Positions 63,946 to 64,000 of a stretch of 64,000 nucleotides of DNA are shown piece after piece (the stretch's first letter is position 1; each line of letters begins with the position of its first letter). The position numbers and the translations under genes are program-made. Origin of the DNA: Sinohyriopsis cumingii (Eukaryota; Mollusca; Bivalvia; Unionida; Unionidae); NCBI GenBank assembly GCA_028554795.2, contig JAPYKE020000550.1, positions 124,001-188,000 on the forward strand. Direction: 5' to 3'. Below the pieces are notes generated by a model, which saw nothing but the letters and a program-made list of their open reading frames with translations, did not search any database and was not told the origin of the DNA.

Positions 63946-64000
63946 CGGAAGACCCAAATGAGGCTGGAGAGAGAGAAAAGATGAAAAGGAATACAGCGAC

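Overview
This is animal genomic DNA, AT-rich and dominated by repeats. Introns with GT..AG signals, two abundant tRNA-derived SINE families with A and B boxes, LINE, Ty3/gypsy and MULE remnants, long TA/TG microsatellites and no operon structure all point to a metazoan. The SINE types, a DZIP3-type HEPN gene and a FLYWCH-bearing MULE suggest a marine lophotrochozoan, most likely a mollusc; that is an inference I cannot test here.

The only long protein-like frame is on the minus strand at 28,458-29,955. It is a 499-codon exon with a HEPN domain of the DZIP3 type, including an intact R-N-x4-H motif. It ends at a good splice donor. Downstream on the same strand lie two exons of exactly 75 bp in matching phase (26,908-26,982 and 21,793-21,867), each encoding one C2H2-type zinc finger; the second has lost its last histidine. 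The two finger exons and their flanking intron DNA are diverged tandem copies about 5.1 kb apart. I read this as one gene, HEPN followed by a repeated single-finger exon, with its 3' end lost or lying among insertions to the left.

The rest is mostly mobile DNA and its decay products. 0-17 kb: SINEs, several tandem arrays (3.0-3.5, 4.0-4.6, 16.4-17.2 kb), an orphan exon at 12.5 kb and a broken transposon-derived gene at 14-16 kb. 17.5-20.8 kb: a CpG-richer stretch with broken protein-like frames of an unidentified multi-ORF element. 24.5-25.4 kb: a dead LINE cut by a TA/TG array. 30.3-36.2 kb: a complete 5.8-kb terminal-inverted-repeat element that carries a spliced DUF4806-like gene, inserted into a SINE and itself hit by two SINEs. 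40.6-41.6 kb: a MULE deletion derivative with a perfect 9-bp target duplication and FLYWCH plus transposase C-terminal remnants. 42.2-44.5 kb: a dead LINE on the minus strand with an insertion. 45.6-47.3 kb: a decayed Ty3/gypsy pol in which protease is followed directly by integrase. 47.6-63 kb: AT-rich DNA with few recognisable features, a degenerate tandem family at 53.2-55 kb and a purine-rich tract at 58.4-58.7 kb. The window ends with one full SINE of each family.

Most calls come from reading motifs by eye. Coordinates of decayed elements are approximate unless a splice site, target duplication or repeat end fixes them.
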